From the NCBI GenBank assembly GCA_964394205.1, contig CAYMVS010000047.1:1-18019 (forward strand): DNA of 18,019 nt. Reading direction: 5' to 3'. Below the pieces are notes generated by a model. It did no database searches, was not told where the DNA came from, and was given only the letters and a program-made list of their open reading frames with translations. Position 1 is the stretch's first letter. Each line of letters starts with the position of its first letter. This document shows, piece by piece, positions 14,269 to 18,019 of the stretch. Both the position numbers and the translations under genes were made by a program. This stretch comes from HGM05190 sp964394205. Its GTDB lineage: Bacteria; Bacteroidota; Bacteroidia; Bacteroidales; Muribaculaceae.

Positions 14269-16893
14269 ATGCCTACAGCAAAAGAAATACGCGAGTCGTT
14301 CAAGGAATTTTTCAGCACCAAAGGTCACAAAATTGTTCCTTCGGCTCCCATGGTCATCAAAGATGACCCGACGTTGATGTTCACAAATGCCGGCATGAAC
14401 CAGTTCAAGGACATCATTTTGGGTGTTGCCGCCGCTAAATATCCCCGTGTGGCCGACTCTCAGAAGTGTCTGCGCGTCAGCGGCAAGCACAACGACCTCG
14501 AGGAGGTCGGCATGGACACCTATCATCACACCATGTTTGAAATGCTTGGCAACTGGTCGTTTGGCGATTATTTCAAGCAGGAGGCCATCGATTGGGCTTG
14601 GGAATACCTCGTTGACGTGTTGAAACTCAACCCCGACCGTCTTTATGCCACCGTCTTTGAAGGCTCGGCCGACGAGGGCCTCGAGCGCGACAACGAGGCT
14701 GCCGCCATTTGGGAAAAACATCTCCCCGCGAGCCATATAATAAACGGAAACAAGCATGACAACTTTTGGGAAATGGGCGACACCGGTCCTTGCGGTCCCT
14801 GCTCGGAGATTCACATCGACCTGCGCTCCGACGCCGAGCGTGCCCAGGTCGACGGCGCTTCCCTTGTCAACCATGACCACCCTCAGGTGATAGAGATATG
14901 GAACCTTGTGTTCATGCAATATAACCGCAAGGCCGACGGCTCGCTCGAGCCGCTCCCAGCCAAGGTGATCGACACCGGCATGGGCTTTGAGCGCCTCTGC
15001 ATGGCCCTCCAAGGCAAGACCTCAAACTATGACACCGACGTCTTCACCCCGCTAATCGACAAAATAGCCCTGCTCTCCGGCAAAAAATACGGCCAGGACC
15101 CCAAGGTCGATGTGGCAATGCGCGTCATAGCCGACCATGTCAGGACAATTTCGTTCTCAATCGCCGACTCACAGCTGCCCGGCAACGCTAAAGCCGGCTA
15201 TGTCATCCGTCGCATCCTGCGCCGAGCCGTGCGCTACGCCTACACTTTCCTTGACCAGAAAGAGGCATTCATGTACCGGCTGGTCGACACCCTCATTGAC
15301 TCGATGGGCGACGCCTACCCCGAGCTGCCCCGTCAGCGCGACCTGATCATGAAAGTCATTAAGGAGGAGGAAGACTCGTTCTTACGCACTCTCGACAACG
15401 GCATCAAGATGCTCGACGACACGATGGCGGCAACCCGCCGCCAGGGCAAAACAGAGATTTCAGGACGCGAGGCGTTCACCCTTTACGACACATACGGTTT
15501 CCCCCTCGATCTCACCGAGCTGATTCTCAAGGAGAACGGCATGACGCTTGACCACGAGGAGTTCAATCGACAGATGCAGGAACAGAAAGACCGCGCCAGA
15601 GCCGCTGCAGCCGTCGAGGCGGCCGACTGGGTCGTGCTACGCGAGGGCGAGCCCGAGTTTGTCGGCTATGACCAGACCGAGGTCGAGACCCCGATACTGC
15701 GCTATCGTCATGTGAAACAGAAGAAAAACGAGTTCTACCAGATAATACTCGCCAAAACTCCGTTCTATGCCGAGATGGGTGGACAGGTTGGCGACTCGGG
15801 TGTGCTGATCGATGGCGACGAGACCATCGAGGTCTTTGACACCAAGCGGGAAAATGGCGTTGCCGTTCAGCTCGTTAAGAAAATGCCCACCAATCCGGAG
15901 GCCACTTTCACCGCCCGTATCAACAAAGCCGACCGCTTGGCCACTTCGGCCAACCACTCGGCAACCCACCTGCTCCACCACGCCCTCCGCGAGGTGCTCG
16001 GCACCCATGTTGAGCAGAAAGGGTCATTTGTCAACCCACGCATGCTCCGCTTCGACTTCTCACACTTCCAAAAGGTCACCCCTCAGGAGCTGAGACAGGT
16101 CGAGATGATAGCCAATCGCGCCGTCCGCCGTGCCACCCCCCTTGTCGAGCACCGCTCAATTCCTATCAACGAGGCGCGAGACATGGGTGCCATGGCCCTG
16201 TTTGGTGAAAAATACGGTGATGAAGTGCGCGTGATTGCCTTCGACGACTCGATAGAGCTCTGTGGAGGCACCCATGTGGCAAACACCGGCAATATCGGCA
16301 TGATCAAAATTGTGAGCGAAAGCAGCATCGCCGCCGGGATTCGACGCATCGAGGCCATCACCGGCGAGGCCGTCGAGGAGATGATCAACCATACAGCCGA
16401 CGTCATGCACGAGCTGTCGGCAATGCTCAACAACGCCCCCGACATTGTTGCAGCCATGCGCCGCTCGGTTGAAGAAAACGCCACCCTCAAAAAGCAAGCC
16501 GAGCAATATCTTAACGAGAAGGTCAAAAACCTCTCCAAAGATGTCATCACAAATGCCCAGATTCACAATGACATCAAAATCGCGACAATGACCGGTATTC
16601 AGCTCCCCGAAATTGTTAAAAACGTCGCCTTTGAAGCTCGAAAACTGTCACCCGAAAATACCGTATTTATCGGCGCAACCATCGACATGACAGGCAAACC
16701 ACTGCTCACCCTGGCTCTGACCGACGACCTCGTCAAAGCAGGTCTGAACGCGTCATCTATTGTTCGCCAAGCCGCCCGCAACATAAAAGGCAGCGGCGGC
16801 GGTCAGCCCGGATTCGCCCAGGCCGGCGGCAAAGACAAAGACGGCATTTCTGTCGCCTTCCAGAGCATGATCGACGCCATTAAGCAATCTTAA
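14269..16893 (+). CDS. alaS: Alanyl-tRNA synthetase
   Basis: AlaRS charges tRNA-Ala and removes mis-charged Ser or Gly. The 874-residue product is full length. The class II catalytic core (about 1-240) begins EIRESFKEFFSTKGH and contains PTLMFTNAGMNQFKD, the VSGKHNDLEEVG motif and MGDTGPCGPCSEIH. The tRNA-recognition helical region follows to about 460. The editing domain has the zinc ligands His563 and His567 (NHSATHLLHH), Cys665 and His669 (CGGTH). The C-terminal oligomerisation/C-Ala (DHHA1) domain ends with the GSGGGQPGFAQAGG motif at about 844-857. All catalytic and editing landmarks are intact. The gene stands alone, divergent from the GHL10 gene, with its own promoter. Confidence 0.98.
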   Translation: MPTAKEIRESFKEFFSTKGHKIVPSAPMVIKDDPTLMFTNAGMNQFKDIILGVAAAKYPRVADSQKCLRVSGKHNDLEEVGMDTYHHTMFEMLGNWSFGDYFKQEAIDWAWEYLVDVLKLNPDRLYATVFEGSADEGLERDNEAAAIWEKHLPASHIINGNKHDNFWEMGDTGPCGPCSEIHIDLRSDAERAQVDGASLVNHDHPQVIEIWNLVFMQYNRKADGSLEPLPAKVIDTGMGFERLCMALQGKTSNYDTDVFTPLIDKIALLSGKKYGQDPKVDVAMRVIADHVRTISFSIADSQLPGNAKAGYVIRRILRRAVRYAYTFLDQKEAFMYRLVDTLIDSMGDAYPELPRQRDLIMKVIKEEEDSFLRTLDNGIKMLDDTMAATRRQGKTEISGREAFTLYDTYGFPLDLTELILKENGMTLDHEEFNRQMQEQKDRARAAAAVEAADWVVLREGEPEFVGYDQTEVETPILRYRHVKQKKNEFYQIILAKTPFYAEMGGQVGDSGVLIDGDETIEVFDTKRENGVAVQLVKKMPTNPEATFTARINKADRLATSANHSATHLLHHALREVLGTHVEQKGSFVNPRMLRFDFSHFQKVTPQELRQVEMIANRAVRRATPLVEHRSIPINEARDMGAMALFGEKYGDEVRVIAFDDSIELCGGTHVANTGNIGMIKIVSESSIAAGIRRIEAITGEAVEEMINHTADVMHELSAMLNNAPDIVAAMRRSVEENATLKKQAEQYLNEKVKNLSKDVITNAQIHNDIKIATMTGIQLPEIVKNVAFEARKLSPENTVFIGATIDMTGKPLLTLALTDDLVKAGLNASSIVRQAARNIKGSGGGQPGFAQAGGKDKDGISVAFQSMIDAIKQS

Positions 16894-16939
16894 ACTGAAC
16901 CTTTTGGAGTAAGGTAGCGACAATTTTTTTGACAATCTA

Positions 16940-16970
16940 TTGCATGTAAAAATAAAAATACATACCTTTG
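16940..16970 (+). promoter_or_regulatory. Predicted promoter of the tRNA-Gln gene
   Basis: TTG (16940-16942), a 20-base spacer and TACCTTTG (16963-16970) match the Bacteroidetes promoter. Transcription would start near 16977, about 30 bases before the mature tRNA 5' end, leaving a leader for RNase P to remove. Confidence 0.6.
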
Positions 16971-17006
16971 CAGCGCTTTAGAGCTTATGCTTTGAGCCAT
17001 CAGGAT

Positions 17007-17077
17007 TGTCTTATGGTGTAATGGTAGCACTAAGGTTTTTGGTTCCTTCAGTCCAAGTTCGAATCTTGGTAAGACAA
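17007..17077 (+). tRNA. tRNA-Gln, anticodon UUG
   Basis: The 71-base gene folds as a cloverleaf. The 7-bp acceptor stem TGTCTTA/TAAGACA (17007-17013 with 17070-17076) is followed by discriminator A at 17077. The D stem is GTGT/GCAC, the anticodon stem AAGGT/TCCTT with loop TTTTGGT (anticodon TTG), and the T arm CCAAG-TTCGAAT-CTTGG. The U1-A72 first pair is typical of tRNA-Gln. Bases 31 and 39 form a U-U mismatch closing the anticodon stem. The next bases are CCC, so the CCA end is not encoded and must be added by tRNA nucleotidyltransferase. Confidence 0.93.
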
Positions 17078-17084
17078 CCCATAA

Positions 17085-17121
17085 AGAGGCCGCGACATCA
17101 CTGTCGCGGCCTCTGCTTTTT
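17085..17121. terminator. Intrinsic terminator of the tRNA-Gln gene
   Basis: A perfect 13-bp stem (AGAGGCCGCGACA at 17085-17097 with its complement at 17102-17114) and a TCAC tetraloop are followed by GCTTTTT on the plus strand. On the minus strand the stem is followed by only a short TTTAT, so leftward termination for the zinc-finger gene is weaker but possible. Confidence 0.92.
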
Positions 17122-17181
17122 CCCCGGCTCCATTCAAAAATCCGGGTAAGATCTTTTCAGTCTGAACTGTTATTCAACAAC

Positions 17182-17760
17182 TCAATGCCTCCTGCCGGTT
17201 CCCCTGCAAGTTGGGCATTTCCCTGAGCCTCCACATGCGCCACACTTGGCATTAATACCTGGAGCATGGTTGGGACTCTTTCCTGAACCGCCACAGATAG
17301 AGCAATTGGTCGTCCCTTTGCACACACCACACGCTTCAGATGATGACGATGGTTGAGTTGTCGGCATCCCGGGGTTGACCGGTTGACTCGGATTTGGGCG
17401 TGGAATTTCCCTCATTTGACCATTAGAGTCCTTTACCATATAAATAGTTCGGTTTGTCCTCTTTGTGTAAAGCGTGAAATAACATCCCGCCACCTGCTTA
17501 GGACTAAAGTTAGGATTAAAATAGCCCTGTATCCAATCACCGTTTGGACTATAAATCCTGCCGGAATACTCGGTTACTCTATCATATTCTAAATATGTAG
17601 TCCCCTCAAATCGACGCCCATCAGCGAGCTGAACGGTTGTTCCCGATCTAAAATGATTTTTAGGAGGTTGGTTCCATGATGACGCGTAAGGTAAGTTGGA
17701 CTGAGCCACCGCCGGCAAGAAAATTGCCAAAATTGATAATAGTAGGACTAATCTTTTCAT
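17182..17760 (-). CDS. Exported small protein with DnaJ-type zinc fingers
   Basis: The 192-residue product begins with a signal peptide (MKRLVLLLSILAIFLPAVAQ, cleavage after residue 20). The middle, about 38-120, is a beta-rich region with aromatic and Gly-rich turns (GTTVQLADGRRFEG, YSPNGDWIQGY) that I cannot assign to a family. A Pro/Ser linker leads to a C-terminal zinc-finger region, 144-192, with four CxxC knuckles (C144/147, C153/156, C173/176, C182/185), several in the DnaJ-like CxxCxGxG form. Eight cysteines could bind two zinc ions. The frame is open up to 17973, but the ATG at 17760 fits the signal peptide. GC content is visibly lower than in neighbouring genes. Function is unknown; similar small exported zinc-finger proteins occur in Bacteroidetes. 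Confidence 0.82.
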   Translation of the reverse strand: MKRLVLLLSILAIFLPAVAQSNLPYASSWNQPPKNHFRSGTTVQLADGRRFEGTTYLEYDRVTEYSGRIYSPNGDWIQGYFNPNFSPKQVAGCYFTLYTKRTNRTIYMVKDSNGQMREIPRPNPSQPVNPGMPTTQPSSSSEACGVCKGTTNCSICGGSGKSPNHAPGINAKCGACGGSGKCPTCRGTGRRH

Positions 17761-17792
17761 AATAGGAAATTTATAGACTTCAAATTTTACTG

Positions 17793-17821
17793 CAAAAATA
17801 ATAAAAAAAGAGATATCCAAC
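17793..17821 (-). promoter_or_regulatory. Possible promoter of the exported zinc-finger gene
   Basis: On the minus strand, TATTTTTG (17800-17793) is a perfect -7 element, about 32 bases before the ATG. The nearest -33 candidate, GTTG (17821-17818), is at a short spacing of 17, so the assignment rests mainly on the -7. Confidence 0.35.
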
Positions 17822-17892
17822 CCGGGAGTGCAAGAAAGTCCAAACCGCGACCGCCTTGTGAATGATAAAAACGGGTCAATGATGGGGAAGAT

Positions 17893-17938
17893 AACAGAAA
17901 CTGCCGCACGGGGGATGGCCCGGGCGGCAGTTTCTGTT
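17893..17938. terminator. Long inverted repeat, probable terminator of a gene to the right of the window
   Basis: A perfect 15-bp stem (AACAGAAACTGCCGC at 17893-17907 with its complement at 17924-17938) has an inner 4-bp CGGG/CCCG stem in the loop. Read leftward it is followed by ATCTTCCCC; read rightward by GTTGTGC. Neither side has a strong U tract. No gene in the window ends here in either direction, so it most likely terminates a leftward transcript entering from the right. Confidence 0.55.
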
Positions 17939-17965
17939 GTTGTGCAGATAGTTGTGTGTTTTCTT

Positions 17966-18019
17966 TTAACCAATCATTTTTATCCTAATAAACCAATCAT
18001 TATATAAACCAATCATTAT
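17966..18019. repeat. AT-rich tandem repeat with AACCAATCATT core, running off the window
   Basis: The 16-mer ATAAACCAATCATTAT occurs twice back-to-back at 17988-18003 and 18004-18019, ending exactly at the window edge. An earlier degenerate copy of the core, AACCAATCATT, starts at 17968. The array may continue beyond the window. The 17761-18019 stretch otherwise holds only the promoter candidate and the inverted repeat; I see no gene in it. Confidence 0.8.

Noticed and set aside
14200..15012. 270-residue open frame antisense to the start of alaS
   Set aside because: It mirrors the conserved alaS coding region, matches no family and begins within alaS. This is a typical shadow frame.
17761..17973. 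71-residue N-terminal extension of the exported zinc-finger protein
   Set aside because: The translation has no domain character, spans the -7 element and the inverted repeat region, and would bury the signal peptide.
1..18019. CRISPR arrays, transposases, phage genes, toxin-antitoxin or known defence genes
   Set aside because: Every substantial open frame that is not a shadow was assigned, and none belongs to these classes.

Overview
The window looks like a chromosomal segment of a GC-rich member of the order Bacteroidales, possibly Muribaculaceae or a relative (inference). The evidence is close similarity in remembered form to Bacteroides-type TypA, PdxJ, NadK and AlaS, several upstream regions carrying the Bacteroidetes promoter signature TTTG-N19/20-TAnnTTTG, weak or absent Shine-Dalgarno sequences, and a secreted protein ending in a Bacteroidales-style 'NLQG.RV...G.Y...KVLVK' C-terminus.

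Layout, left to right. Positions 1-1630 hold the end of typA and a convergent tilS. Positions 1630-1832 are a back-to-back promoter region serving tilS (leftward) and a large secreted protein (rightward, 1832-4246) built from two copies of an Ig-like plus beta-sandwich module; a strong terminator follows at 4273-4312. A leftward pair, an ACT-like protein and nadK (4333-5630), faces a rightward operon pdxJ-exbB-exbD-tonB-zinc ribbon protein (5744-8857). A leftward operon aroE-yeiH-comEC (12528 to 8772) runs tail-to-tail into the zinc-ribbon gene and overlaps it by 86 bases. A leftward secreted GHL10-type glycosidase (12590-14104) is divergent from alaS (14269-16893). A tRNA-Gln(UUG) with its own promoter and terminator lies at 17007-17077. 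The right end is lower in GC. It carries a leftward exported DnaJ-type zinc-finger protein, a long inverted repeat and the start of a 16-base tandem repeat.

Most of the window is core metabolism and information processing: tRNA-Ile lysidine synthesis, NAD kinase, PLP synthesis, shikimate dehydrogenase, alanyl-tRNA synthetase and translation-factor GTPase TypA. It also encodes an ExbBD/TonB energising complex for the outer membrane and a DNA-uptake channel (ComEC). No CRISPR array, transposase, phage gene or clear defence system is visible.

The points most worth a second look are: a single-pass zinc-ribbon protein at the end of the ExbBD-TonB operon, with a slippage-prone SEN/SEK repeat and a TonB-like Pro/Ala tail that overlaps comEC antisense; a CBS-less remnant of the protein that normally precedes nadK, lacking any good ATG start; a ComEC whose hydrolase-like tail has lost key metal ligands; an exported protein with DnaJ-type zinc fingers; and the duplicated-module surface protein with its repeat-bearing promoter.
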